DNA of 64,000 bases, taken from NCBI GenBank assembly GCA_009377475.1, contig WHTY01000001.1:1-64000 (forward strand). Reading direction: 5' to 3'. Numbering within the stretch: the stretch's first letter is position 1; every line of letters starts with the position of its first letter. The stretch comes from Actinophytocola sp. GTDB taxonomy: Bacteria > Actinomycetota > Actinomycetes > Mycobacteriales > Pseudonocardiaceae. Shown here in pieces: positions 26,473-35,009 of the stretch. The position numbers were made by a program, and so were the translations under genes. A model generated the notes under the pieces. That model had not been told where the DNA came from. It did not search any database and worked only from the letters and a program-made list of their open reading frames with translations.

Positions 26473-27920
26473 GACTCACCCATCGGCAGCGCGACGGACT
26501 TGAGCTCGACGTACGGTTCGATGCCCTCCGGCCCGAACTCCCGCCCGATGCCACTCGCCTTGAACCCGCCGAAGGGAGCGGTGAAGTTCATCAGGTACTG
26601 GTTTATCCCGAGCGTCCCGGTCCGGACCCGCCGCGCGACATCCAGCCCGTGCTCCACATCGGACGTCCACACCGAACCTGCGAGCCCGTACTCGGAGTCG
26701 TTGGCGATGCGCACCGCGTCGTCCTCGTCGTCGTACGGGATGACCACGAGGACGGGACCGAAGATCTCCTCCCGCGCGATCCGCATGGCGTTGTCCACGC
26801 CTGCGAATACCGTCGGCCGGACGTACCAGCCGGTGTCGAGGTCGTCCGGCATACCGCTGCCGCCGACGACGAGCCGCGCGCCCTCGGACTCGCCGAGTCC
26901 GATGTAGTCTCGCACCCGCTCCTGCTGCCGCTTGGCCACCATCGGGCCGATGTAGTTCTCCGCGTTCATCGGGTCACCCACGGTCAGCCCACCGACCATG
27001 GCCGCGAGCGCGTCGACCACCTCGTTGTACCGGCGCCGCGATGCCAGGATCCGGGTCTGCGCGATACACGCCTGTCCGCTGTTGAGCAGCGAGGCCATCT
27101 GCAGGTTCTGCACCGTCTGGCCTAGGTCCGCGTCGTCGAGGATGATCGCAGGTGACTTCCCGCCCAGCTCCAGCGTCACCCGCCGCAGGTCCTGCCCGCA
27201 CAGCGAGGCGATCCGGCGGCCTGCCGCGGTTGAGCCGGTGAAGGTGATCTTGTCGACGCCCGGGTGCGTGACCAGGTGCTCGCCCACCTCGCGACCGGCT
27301 GGCAGTACGCTGACCACGCCCTCGGGCAGGCCAGCCTCGTGCAGGATCTCGGCCAGCGCCAGCGCAGAGAGCGGCGCCTCCGGCGGCGGCTTGAGCACGA
27401 CCGTGCAGCCGGCGATCAGCGCGGGTGCGAGCTTGGCTACGGTGACGAAGTGCGGCACGTTCCACGGCGTGATGATGCCGACGACACCGGTAGGCTCGCG
27501 GCGGACGACGACGTCGGCGCCGAACGAGCCGGGCCTGCGCTCCTCCCACGCGACGTTCTCACCTGCGCTGAGGAAGTTGGCAAGCGCCATCGACGTGGCG
27601 CCGACCTGCCCGACCTGGGAGAACCAGAGTGGCGAGCCCATCTCGGTGGTGAGCAGCTCGGCCAACTCCGCCTGCCGTGCGTTGTAGGCGTCGGCGAACC
27701 GCCGCACGGCAGCCAGGCGTTCTTCCGGTGGGATGTGCGGCCACGGGCCGCTGTCGAACGCCTGCCGCGCCGCCGCGACGGCGCGGTCGACGTCGTCGGC
27801 GGTGGCCTCCGGGGTGCTGCCGACCCGCTGTTCCGAATGCGGCGAGATGACCTCGATTCGGCGGTCGGTGGCCGGGGCAACCCACTGGCCGCCGATGTAG
27901 AGCTCCTTGTACTCGCGCAT
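26469..27920 (-). CDS. Aldehyde dehydrogenase family protein
   Basis: 483 residues from the ATG at 27920, which follows GAGGAG by seven bases (the frame also opens from a TTG five codons earlier). NAD(P)-dependent aldehyde dehydrogenase: oxyanion Asn154 (TPWNV), general base Glu251 (LELGGKSP), nucleophile Cys285 (SGQAC) and EEIFGPVLVV near the C-terminus. It could oxidise an aldehyde arising from CYP125 action or retro-aldol cleavage in the side-chain pathway. The substrate is inferred from context only. Confidence 0.88.
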   Translation of the reverse strand: MREYKELYIGGQWVAPATDRRIEVISPHSEQRVGSTPEATADDVDRAVAAARQAFDSGPWPHIPPEERLAAVRRFADAYNARQAELAELLTTEMGSPLWFSQVGQVGATSMALANFLSAGENVAWEERRPGSFGADVVVRREPTGVVGIITPWNVPHFVTVAKLAPALIAGCTVVLKPPPEAPLSALALAEILHEAGLPEGVVSVLPAGREVGEHLVTHPGVDKITFTGSTAAGRRIASLCGQDLRRVTLELGGKSPAIILDDADLGQTVQNLQMASLLNSGQACIAQTRILASRRRYNEVVDALAAMVGGLTVGDPMNAENYIGPMVAKRQQERVRDYIGLGESEGARLVVGGSGMPDDLDTGWYVRPTVFAGVDNAMRIAREEIFGPVLVVIPYDDEDDAVRIANDSEYGLAGSVWTSDVEHGLDVARRVRTGTLGINQYLMNFTAPFGGFKASGIGREFGPEGIEPYVELKSVALPMGES

Positions 27921-27936
27921 GCTAATGCTCCTCAAC

Positions 27937-29031
27937 TCAGGCTACGTCGTCCCAGCCGGTGAAGCCGGAGGGGTCGTGCGGGCCGAAACAGGCGAACTCG
28001 AACAGGCCCCAGCCGCGCTGCCCATCGCAGCGCGCCCTGGCCAGGTTGTCGATGACGCTGAAGTAGGCTGCGCGCTTGGCGGCGTCGCTGACGTCGTACC
28101 TGCGCCCCTGCACCGCGAGCGGTCCCAGGTACATGCCGTGCCGCCAGTCGTCGGTGCCGTACCCGGCGCCTGCGCCGAGTGCGACCGGAAGCACCGTCTC
28201 GACCTCGACCTTGGGGCCGTCGGCAAAGTCGAGCACGGCCAAGGCGACCTCGCGGGTGCCCGGCGTGAAGGTGAGGGTGACGTCGGGCCTGCCGAGCGGC
28301 TCTGGCTCACGGCCGCTGCCGTCCGGCCACAGCCGTACCGCCTCCTCGAGCGAGCGGTGCCCCGCCGCGTCTTCCTGCAGAATCGTGACGATGCTGAAGT
28401 CATTGAACCGCAGCGGCGCGTAGAGCCAGTAAAACGAGCCGAGCGGTTGCGCGGCCGCGTACCCCGGCGGTTCCGGCTCGCCGACCGGGCGGATGCCCCA
28501 GGACCGGTCCCGGGTGCCCTGCCAGGTGTCCGGGGTGACGTGGTGGTCGGTGCCGTCGACGGTGAGCATGCCCTCCCAGCTTCCGGTCTGCGCGAGCCGG
28601 GTGGAGTCGATAATGGCGCGCCCGTGGGGCTGGCGCAGCACGTGCCTCGGTTCGAGCACGGCCGGTACCGCGCCGGTGAAGGTGAGGTCGAACGCTAGGT
28701 CGTGCTCGGTGGGTTCCAGCACGACGCGCAGCCTGCGCAGCCCCTCGAGCACCTCGATCCGGAACGGCCCGACGCTGGTGTCCATCCGATCGGCGCCCAG
28801 CTCCCTTGACGCGCGCACCGAGACCTGCTCGTCGCTGGTGCGCACCGTGGCGAACGCGTCGGCGACGCCGAGGTTCGGGTACTGACCCATGCCAATGACG
28901 CAGAACAGCTCCGGCGAGCTGGGATGGCAGTTGAAGTAGTAGCGGTCGTAGAAGTTGCGGTCGGTGGTCGCGACCTGGCGCACTGGCTCGGCCACCTGAT
29001 GGACAGGGTAGTCGTCAAGGGGTGACAGCAC
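27937..29031 (-). CDS. Conserved protein of unknown function in the sterol operon
   Basis: 364 residues from a GTG at 29031, chosen because AAGGAGG lies just upstream and the frame before it looks non-coding. I do not recognise the family with certainty. No signal peptide or membrane helix. It is rich in beta-strand-like segments (IEVLEGLRRLRVVLEPTEHDLAFDLTFTG, DVTLTFTPGTREVALAVLDF) with many conserved aromatic residues (NFYDRYYFNCHPSSPELF, GSFYWLYAPLRFNDFSIV). This resembles lipocalin-like hydroxysteroid-binding or AttH/CrtC-type folds that bind hydrophobic ligands; that assignment is a guess. It lies between the NMO-like gene and the aldehyde dehydrogenase on the same strand. Confidence 0.65.
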   Translation of the reverse strand: MLSPLDDYPVHQVAEPVRQVATTDRNFYDRYYFNCHPSSPELFCVIGMGQYPNLGVADAFATVRTSDEQVSVRASRELGADRMDTSVGPFRIEVLEGLRRLRVVLEPTEHDLAFDLTFTGAVPAVLEPRHVLRQPHGRAIIDSTRLAQTGSWEGMLTVDGTDHHVTPDTWQGTRDRSWGIRPVGEPEPPGYAAAQPLGSFYWLYAPLRFNDFSIVTILQEDAAGHRSLEEAVRLWPDGSGREPEPLGRPDVTLTFTPGTREVALAVLDFADGPKVEVETVLPVALGAGAGYGTDDWRHGMYLGPLAVQGRRYDVSDAAKRAAYFSVIDNLARARCDGQRGWGLFEFACFGPHDPSGFTGWDDVA

Positions 29032-29063
29032 GGGCGTCCTCCTTCCTGCAGTCGTGCACCCGG

Positions 29064-30167
29064 CTACCGGGTCTTGTCGAGGCGGTCCAGTGCCTGGTCG
29101 TACTCGGCGACCAGCTCGCCCATCAGCTCCGCGACCGGACGCACGGCGTTCATCCGGCCGACGATCTGGCCGACCGGCATCGCGACGACGCTCGGGTCCT
29201 TCGCGGCGGCTATGCGCTGGTGCGCCTCCGCGACCAGCAGGTTCTGCAACGGCATCGGCAACGGGTCCGGCGCATCCGGCTGCACCCACGACTCGGTCCA
29301 GCGGGTCTTGAGCAGCCGCGCCGGTTTGCCGGAGAAGATCCGGGTGCGCACGGTGTCCGACGACGTCGCGGCGACCAGGGCGTCCTGCACCGTGCCGGAC
29401 TCACGCATGGTCTCCAGGTACTCGCTGGTGGTCAGCCAGTAGGAGCCCATCCACGCGCCGGTCGCGCCAAGCGCGAGCGCCGCCGCGACCTGCCTGCCGG
29501 AGCCGATGCCGCCCGCCGCGAGCACCGGCGCGCGGTCCCCGACGGCGTCGACCACCTCGGGCAACAGCACCATCGAGGCGATCTCGCCGGTGTGGCCGCC
29601 CGCCTCGTAGCCCTGCGCGATGACGATGTCGACCCCGTTGTCCACGTGGGACACCGCGTGCTCCGCCTTGCCAGCGAGCGCGGCGACCTTGACGCCCTTG
29701 GCGTTCGCCTGCTCGATGATGTCGTTGGGCGGCGAGCCGAGTGCGTTGGCGATGAGCGCGATGGGATGCTTCAGCGCGACGTCCACATGAGACCGGGCGA
29801 CCGAGTGCAGCCAGCCGAGCACGCCGGCGCCGTCGTTGCTATCGGCCAACTCCGGCACGCCCAGCTCACGCAACGTCCGCTCGACGAACGCCCGGTGCTC
29901 CTCGGGGATGTGCTTCGACAGGTCGCCGGCACTGCCTTCGGTGGGCACCTTCGACGGCATGACGATGTCCACACCGTACGGCTTGCCGTCGGTGTTGGCG
30001 TCCATCCAGTCCAATGTGGCGTCGAGGTCGACCGCGTCGTTGAACCGGACGCAGCCGAGCACGCCGAGGCCACCGGCGCGCGAGACGGCGGCCGCGACGT
30101 GCTCGGACGGGGTGAACGCGACGATCGGGTACTGAATCCCGAGCGTGTCACACAACGCTGTGCGCAT
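29064..30167 (-). CDS. Nitronate monooxygenase-like FMN enzyme
   Basis: 367 residues, TIM-barrel FMN protein of the 2-nitropropane dioxygenase family. Seen: N-terminal [29 protein letters not shown], the [11 protein letters not shown] motif with the His used as base in nitronate monooxygenases, and the phosphate-binding segment [27 protein letters not shown]. Family members in sterol loci act as flavin dehydrogenases or reductases on CoA thioesters; IpdC at 49295-50395 is the known example. It may handle a double bond on a steroid intermediate. ATG follows GAAGGAGCTC closely. Confidence 0.82.
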   Translation of the reverse strand: MRTALCDTLGIQYPIVAFTPSEHVAAAVSRAGGLGVLGCVRFNDAVDLDATLDWMDANTDGKPYGVDIVMPSKVPTEGSAGDLSKHIPEEHRAFVERTLRELGVPELADSNDGAGVLGWLHSVARSHVDVALKHPIALIANALGSPPNDIIEQANAKGVKVAALAGKAEHAVSHVDNGVDIVIAQGYEAGGHTGEIASMVLLPEVVDAVGDRAPVLAAGGIGSGRQVAAALALGATGAWMGSYWLTTSEYLETMRESGTVQDALVAATSSDTVRTRIFSGKPARLLKTRWTESWVQPDAPDPLPMPLQNLLVAEAHQRIAAAKDPSVVAMPVGQIVGRMNAVRPVAELMGELVAEYDQALDRLDKTR

Positions 30168-30193
30168 GGAGCTCCTTCATGTCCGTTATGGAC

Positions 30194-31807
30194 TCAGCGG
30201 GTGATAGCGAGCGCGCTGTCGGCGTGCTCCTCGGCATAGGACTTCGCCCACGGGTAGTCGGGTTTGCCGCTGGGCTGGCGGTGGACCTCTGGCACGAGCC
30301 AGTAGCTGCGCGGCACCTTGTACCCGGCGATCTTGGTGCGCACGTGTGCGTCGAGGGCCGCGGTGTCCAGCGACGCGCCTTCACGCGGCTGCACCAGCGC
30401 GCCGACCCGCTCGCCGTAGCGCTCGTCCGGCACGCCGACGACCAGCGCGTCGTAGACGTCCGGGTGCGACTTCAGCGCGCCCTCGACCTCTTCGGGGAAC
30501 ACCTTCTCGCCGCCGGTGTTGACGCACTGCGAGCCTCGGCCGAGCAGAGTCACGGTGCCGTCGTCCTCATAGCGGCCGTAGTCGCCTGGGACGACGTAGC
30601 GCTTGCCGTCGATCTCCACGAAGATCTTCGCGGACTTCTCGGGGTCCTTGTAGTAGCCGACCGGGACGTGTCCGCCGCGCGCCATCAGGCCGACCGCGCC
30701 CGGCGTCGGGTCGATCTTGGCTCCGTCCTCGTCGAGCAGCAGGGCCTGTTTGGTGAAGTTCACCCTCGGGCCCTGCGAGTGGTCGGCGTCCTTGGTGATC
30801 AGACTGATGCCGGTGAAGCCGCTCTCCGACGAGCCGATGGCGTCGGTGAGCACGGCGTTGGGAAACGTCTCCAGGTACGCCTGTTTGACCCACTGCGAGA
30901 ACAGCGCGGCGTGGCTGGAGAACGCGACCACGGAAGAGGCGTCGTAGTCGCCCTCCTGGTACGCCTTGAGCATCGGACGCGCCATGGCGTCCCCGACGAA
31001 CGCCAGCACCTGCACCCGGTGCTGCTGGATCGCCCGCCACACCTCGTGCGGCTCGAACTGCGGCACGAGCACCGCTGTGCCGCCGAGGAACAGCGCGCCG
31101 AACACCGCCCATTGCGCCGCGCCGTGGATCAGCGGCGAGATCGTCATGCGGACCAGTCCGGGGCCCTGTTTGGCCTGCTCAGCCATGGTCCACTCGTCCG
31201 GAACGTACTCGCCGGACATGAAGTCGATGCCGCCGCCGAGCACGCGCCAGACGTCCTCGTGCCGCCACATCACGCCCTTCGGGTAACCGGTGGTGCCGCC
31301 GGTATAGAGGATGTAGATGTCGTCGGCACTGCGCTCGGGGAAGTCCCGTTCAGGCGACTGCGCCGCGAGCGCCGTCTCGTACTCGACGCCCGTGTAGTCC
31401 GCGTCCGAGCCATCTTCCACCACGACGATGTTGCGCAGCTTCGGCGCGGACGGCAGCACCTCGGCCACCGTCGGCGCGTACTGCCGCTCGTGCACCAGCG
31501 CGACGAGGTCGGCGTTGTCGAACAGGTAGCGCAGCTCGTCGGCCACGTACCGGTAGTTCACGTTGATCGCGATGGCGCGGAGCTTGTACGCCGCGAACAT
31601 CGCCTCGATCGTCTCGATCGAGTTGCGGGAGTAGATACCGATGTGGTCGCCCTTGCCCACGCCTGCGGCGGCGAGGTGATGGGCGAGCCGGTTGGCGCGC
31701 TCGTCGAGTTCGAGATAACTCACCTGACGATCGCCGCAGATCACGGCCGTGCGGTCGCCCGCGGCGTCCACCGCGTGCTCCAGGAGGTCAGCGATGTTCA
31801 GTGCCAT
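30194..31807 (-). CDS. fadD19: Acyl-CoA synthetase FadD19-like (sterol side-chain activation)
   Basis: 537 residues, ANL superfamily. P-loop [14 protein letters not shown] (168-181), hinge/adenylate motif [19 protein letters not shown] and C-terminal catalytic Lys in RQPSGKPDY. The length and the N-terminal segment [16 protein letters not shown] are those of the FadD19 group, which adds CoA to cholestenoate-type C26 acids made by CYP125. The ATG at 31807 lies only 11 bases from a KstR-type box, so the operator would block transcription directly. First gene of the minus-strand operon reaching down to the phosphotransferase gene. Confidence 0.88.
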   Translation of the reverse strand: MALNIADLLEHAVDAAGDRTAVICGDRQVSYLELDERANRLAHHLAAAGVGKGDHIGIYSRNSIETIEAMFAAYKLRAIAINVNYRYVADELRYLFDNADLVALVHERQYAPTVAEVLPSAPKLRNIVVVEDGSDADYTGVEYETALAAQSPERDFPERSADDIYILYTGGTTGYPKGVMWRHEDVWRVLGGGIDFMSGEYVPDEWTMAEQAKQGPGLVRMTISPLIHGAAQWAVFGALFLGGTAVLVPQFEPHEVWRAIQQHRVQVLAFVGDAMARPMLKAYQEGDYDASSVVAFSSHAALFSQWVKQAYLETFPNAVLTDAIGSSESGFTGISLITKDADHSQGPRVNFTKQALLLDEDGAKIDPTPGAVGLMARGGHVPVGYYKDPEKSAKIFVEIDGKRYVVPGDYGRYEDDGTVTLLGRGSQCVNTGGEKVFPEEVEGALKSHPDVYDALVVGVPDERYGERVGALVQPREGASLDTAALDAHVRTKIAGYKVPRSYWLVPEVHRQPSGKPDYPWAKSYAEEHADSALAITR

Positions 31808-31817
31808 TGCTCTAAAC

Positions 31818-31831
31818 TAGAACATGTTATC
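31818..31831. promoter_or_regulatory. KstR-type operator at fadD19
   Basis: TAGAACATGTTATC matches TNNAACNNGTTNNA except at the last base. It lies 11 bases upstream of the fadD19 ATG in the divergent fadD19/echA19 promoter. Confidence 0.75.
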
Positions 31832-31884
31832 GTTATGGGCAATGGTCAACATTGCTCCAGTGGTAGTGAGCCGACCACAGAGCG

Positions 31885-31898
31885 TGAAACATGTACCA
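31885..31898. promoter_or_regulatory. Second, weaker KstR-like box near echA19
   Basis: TGAAACATGTACCA keeps AACNNGT with one core mismatch. It lies 24 bases upstream of the echA19 start and 67 bases from the stronger box at 31818. Confidence 0.4.
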
Positions 31899-31921
31899 AT
31901 CCCCTAGCCCGGAGGATCTTG

Positions 31922-32731
31922 ATGACGTCGACCGCAGCCGCCGAGCACGCGCCGCACGCCCTGGTTGAGCAGCGCGGCCACACCCTGATCGTGACGATGA
32001 ACCGGCCGCACGCCCGCAACGCGATCAGCGCCGAGATGATCGACATCATGCTGCGCGCGTGGGACCAGGTCGACGCTGACCCGGCCATCCGTTGCTGCGT
32101 GCTCACCGGCGCTGGCGGGTCGTTCTGCGCGGGCGCGGACCTGAAGAACATGAGCCGCAACGACCCCGGCAAGGCGATGTCCGGCAACGGCTGGGACCCC
32201 GCGCGCATCCCGGGACTGCTCAAGGGGCGTCGGCTGACGAAGCCGTTGATCGCGGCCGTCGAGGGCCCGGCGATCGCGGGCGGCACCGAGATCCTGCAAG
32301 CCACCGACATCCGCGTCGCGGGCGAGAGCGCGAAGTTCGGGATTTCCGAGGTGAAGTGGAGCCTGTTCCCGATGGGCGGCTCCGCGGTGCGGCTGCCCCG
32401 GCAGATCCCGTACACCGTCGCCGCCGACCTGCTGCTGACCGGGCGGCACATCACGGCGACGGAAGCTCGCGACGTCGGGTTGATCGGGCACGTCGTCCCC
32501 GACGGCACCGCGCTGGACAAGGCACTGGCCATCGCGGACCTGATCGCGGCGAACGGCCCGCTGGCCGTGCAGGCGGTGCTGCGGACCATGCGCGAGACCG
32601 AGGGCATGGCCGAGGAGGACGCCTTCGCGATCGAGGCCCCGATCGGGCTGTCGGTGTTCACCAGCGCCGACGCCAAGGAAGGCCCGCGCGCTTTCACGGA
32701 GAAGCGCACCCCGGTGTTCGAGGGACGGTGA
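31922..32731 (+). CDS. echA19: Enoyl-CoA hydratase EchA19-like (sterol side chain)
   Basis: 269 residues, crotonase fold. Oxyanion-hole segments are [15 protein letters not shown] (about 61-75) and [20 protein letters not shown]; the second catalytic acid is expected in [12 protein letters not shown]. The ATG at 31922 follows GGAGG by six bases. Divergent from fadD19 across a KstR-type promoter, as Rv3516 is from Rv3515c. The enzyme hydrates the 24-enoyl-CoA formed by FadE26/27 from the C26 sterol side chain. Confidence 0.88.
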   Translation: MTSTAAAEHAPHALVEQRGHTLIVTMNRPHARNAISAEMIDIMLRAWDQVDADPAIRCCVLTGAGGSFCAGADLKNMSRNDPGKAMSGNGWDPARIPGLLKGRRLTKPLIAAVEGPAIAGGTEILQATDIRVAGESAKFGISEVKWSLFPMGGSAVRLPRQIPYTVAADLLLTGRHITATEARDVGLIGHVVPDGTALDKALAIADLIAANGPLAVQAVLRTMRETEGMAEEDAFAIEAPIGLSVFTSADAKEGPRAFTEKRTPVFEGR

Positions 32732-32788
32732 GCTTCGACCGCCCGCCAGCCGGGGGCCGCCCGCTCAGCCAGGGGCCGCCCGCCAGCC

Positions 32789-32843
32789 CGAGCCCAAGGT
32801 GGCCTTCGGTACATATTTGGTACCCAAGGCCACCTTCGGCTCG
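32789..32843. repeat. Long palindromic repeat, intergenic copy
   Basis: Inverted repeat with arms of about 25 bp (left arm begins CGAGCCCAAGGTGGCCTT, right arm ends CAAGGCCACCTTCGGCTCG) with two mismatches and an AT-rich centre (ACATATTT). It lies 58 bases after the echA19 stop and 32 bases before the next KstR box, so it may act as a terminator. It belongs to the same family as the element inside fadE27. Just before it (32749-32784) is an imperfect 18-bp direct repeat (AGCCRGGGGCCGCCCGCY). Confidence 0.8.
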
Positions 32844-32874
32844 CCTGCCCGCGCTCGCTCCCACCACGGCAACG

Positions 32875-32888
32875 TAGAACGTGTTCTA
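32875..32888. promoter_or_regulatory. KstR operator, perfect consensus
   Basis: TAGAACGTGTTCTA is a perfect palindrome matching TNNAACNNGTTNNA. It precedes the DUF35-ltp4-ltp3 operon by 66 bases and is the strongest box in the window. Confidence 0.88.
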
Positions 32889-32931
32889 GCTAACGTCGCT
32901 CGCCCAGACACCGCCACTTGCCGGAAATATC

Positions 32932-32945
32932 GAGAACATGTTTCA
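32932..32945. promoter_or_regulatory. Second KstR-like box before the DUF35 gene
   Basis: GAGAACATGTTTCA matches the KstR core AACNNGTTNNA, with G at the first position. It ends 8 bases before the GTG at 32954, where it would overlap a very short leader. Confidence 0.6.
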
Positions 32946-32953
32946 CTCAGAGC

Positions 32954-33946
32954 GTGACTACTGAAGCACCACCGTTGTCGGAACCGCTTGAGATCCAGTT
33001 CGACTACACCCGCTCGCTCGGGCCGGTGCTCGGACGTTTCATGACCGGCCTGGCCGAACGTCGCATCGAGGGCGTCACCGGGTCGGACGGCCGCGTGCAT
33101 GTGCCGCCGGTCGAGTACGACCCGATGACCGCCGAGCCCCTGAGCAAGTTCGTCGAAGTCGGCCAGGAAGGCACGGTGCTGACGTGGTCGTGGTGCGCCG
33201 AGCCGGTGGCGGGCCAACCGATCCAGCGCCCGTTCGCGTGGGCGCTGATCCGGCTGGACGGCGCGGACACCGCACTCCTGCACGCCGTCGACGTCGAGAC
33301 GCCGGAGGCGATCCACACCGGCATGCGGGTGCGGGTGCGCTGGGCCGACGAGCCGGTCGGACACATCCGCGACATCGCGTACTTCCTGCCCGCCGACGCC
33401 CCGGACGACCAGCCACCGCCGCCGACGTCGCCCCCGCCGCCAGCGGCAGAAAGGGCCGACGGGGCATCGGTTAACACTGTTGTCACCCCGATCAAGCTCG
33501 GTTACGAGCACACCGTGTCCCCAGAAGAGAGCCGCTACCTGCGGGCGCTGGGCGAGGGCAAGCTGATCGGACAGCGCTGCCCGAAATGCGAGAAGGTCTA
33601 CCTCCCGCCGCGCGGCGCGTGCCCCACCGACGGCGTGCCGACGACGACCGAGGTGGAACTGCCGGACACCGCCATCGTGACGACGTTCTGCATCGTCAAC
33701 GTCCCGTTCCTCGGCCAGCAGATCACGCCGCCGTACGTCGTCGCCTACATCCTGCTCGACGGCGCGGACATCGCGTTCCTGCACCTCGTGCGCGGTTGCG
33801 ATGCCGACGAGGTGCGGATGGGCATGCGCGTGCGGGCGCAGTGGCGACCGCGCGAGGAATGGGTGACCAGCATGCGCAACATCGCGCACTTCGAGCCGAC
33901 CGGCGAGCCGGACGCGCCGTACGAGTCCTACGCACACCACCTGTGA
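32954..33946 (+). CDS. Tandem DUF35 (OB-fold) protein, partner of Ltp3/Ltp4
   Basis: 330 residues from the GTG at 32954; the Shine-Dalgarno is weak and the frame could open at a TTG upstream, but that would span an operator. Two DUF35 copies are visible. The N-terminal copy (about 20-147) has LGRFMTGLAERRIEG and an OB-fold but no cysteines where the zinc ribbon should be. After a Pro-rich linker (about 150-170) the C-terminal copy (about 180-320) has a zinc ribbon with Cys209, Cys212 and Cys223 (CPKCEKVYLPPRGACP) and its own OB-fold. The layout matches Rv3521. DUF35 proteins bind thiolase-fold partners; Ltp2-ChsH2(DUF35) is a steroid aldolase. It probably forms such a complex with the next two gene products. 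Confidence 0.82.
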   Translation: MTTEAPPLSEPLEIQFDYTRSLGPVLGRFMTGLAERRIEGVTGSDGRVHVPPVEYDPMTAEPLSKFVEVGQEGTVLTWSWCAEPVAGQPIQRPFAWALIRLDGADTALLHAVDVETPEAIHTGMRVRVRWADEPVGHIRDIAYFLPADAPDDQPPPPTSPPPPAAERADGASVNTVVTPIKLGYEHTVSPEESRYLRALGEGKLIGQRCPKCEKVYLPPRGACPTDGVPTTTEVELPDTAIVTTFCIVNVPFLGQQITPPYVVAYILLDGADIAFLHLVRGCDADEVRMGMRVRAQWRPREEWVTSMRNIAHFEPTGEPDAPYESYAHHL

Positions 33947-33953
33947 GGCAGTG

Positions 33954-35009
33954 ATGAGTCGAGTCTCCGTTGTCGGGTTCGCGCAGTCGGACTGCGTACG
34001 TCGAACCCCAGGCACCACCAACGGCGTCGAGATGCTGGTGCCGACACTGGCCGAGGCATTCAAGCAAACCGGACTGTCCAAGTCGGACATCGGATTCTGG
34101 TGCTCCGGCTCGTCGGATTACCTTGCCGGTCGGGCGTTTTCGTTTATCTCCGCTGTGGACGCCATCGGCGCGTTCCCGCCGATCAACGAGTCGCATGTGG
34201 AAATGGACGCCGCATGGGCGCTGTACGAGGCGTGGGTGAAGATCCGCATCGGCGAGGTGGACACCGCTCTGGTGTACGGCTTCGGCAAGTCGTCGGCGGG
34301 CACGCTGCGGCGGGTGCTGAGCCTGCAAACCGACCCGTACACCGTGGCGCCGCTGTGGCCGGACTCCATCAGCATCGCGGCGCTGCAAGCCCGGCTCGGG
34401 CTGGAGTCCGGGCGTTGGAGCGAGAAGGACATGGCGGAGGTCGCCGCCCGCAGCCTCGCCGACGCACGCGAAAACCCCCAGGCGCAGCGTTCCGGGGAGT
34501 CGTCCGTCGCGGACCTGCTGGACGCATCGATGACAGCCGACCCACTAAGGGCACACGACATCGCGCCGATCACCGACGGCGCTTCAGTGGTCATCCTCGC
34601 CGCCGAGGACCGCGCCCGCGACATCGTGTCCCGACCTGCGGCGATCACCGGAATCGAGCACCGCGTCGACTCCCCCGTACTCGGCGCGCGGGATCTGACC
34701 CGCTCGCCGTCGACCGAGACCGCGGGCGCGGCGCTCGACGTGAAAGACATCGACGTCGCGGAGCTGCACGCGCCGTTCACGCACCAGGAGCTGATCCTGC
34801 GGGACGCGCTCGGGCTGGACGACGCCGTTCGGATCAGCCCGTCCGGCGGTGTGCTGGCGGGCAACCCGATGTTCGCGGCGGGGCTGTCGCGCATCGGCGA
34901 GGCCGCGCGGCGGGTCATGTCGGGCGACGCCGACCGGGCGCTGGCGCACGCGACCAGCGGGCCCGCGCTGCAACAGAATCTCGTCGCCGTGATGGAGGCA
35001 CAGTCATGA
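33954..35009 (+). CDS. ltp4: Thiolase-fold lipid-transfer-type protein Ltp4
   Basis: 351 residues. The ATG at 33954 follows GAGG by five bases (the frame also opens at a GTG just before). SCP-x/Ltp-type thiolase fold: N-terminal SVVGFAQSDCVR, and C-terminal HAPFTHQELILRDALG with SPSGGVLAGNPMFAAG. The usual nucleophilic Cys of thiolases is absent at the expected site (ESHVEMDAAWALYEA), so it is not a simple thiolase. In related steroid aldolases tyrosines do the work. Position between the DUF35 gene and ltp3 equals Rv3522. Likely half of a DUF35-dependent retro-aldolase removing part of a steroid side chain; the precise substrate is not known. Confidence 0.82.
   Translation: MSRVSVVGFAQSDCVRRTPGTTNGVEMLVPTLAEAFKQTGLSKSDIGFWCSGSSDYLAGRAFSFISAVDAIGAFPPINESHVEMDAAWALYEAWVKIRIGEVDTALVYGFGKSSAGTLRRVLSLQTDPYTVAPLWPDSISIAALQARLGLESGRWSEKDMAEVAARSLADARENPQAQRSGESSVADLLDASMTADPLRAHDIAPITDGASVVILAAEDRARDIVSRPAAITGIEHRVDSPVLGARDLTRSPSTETAGAALDVKDIDVAELHAPFTHQELILRDALGLDDAVRISPSGGVLAGNPMFAAGLSRIGEAARRVMSGDADRALAHATSGPALQQNLVAVMEAQS

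Noticed and set aside
30179-31921. Long plus-strand open frame in front of echA19
   Set aside because: It is antisense to fadD19. The real start of echA19 has a Shine-Dalgarno at 31911-31915.
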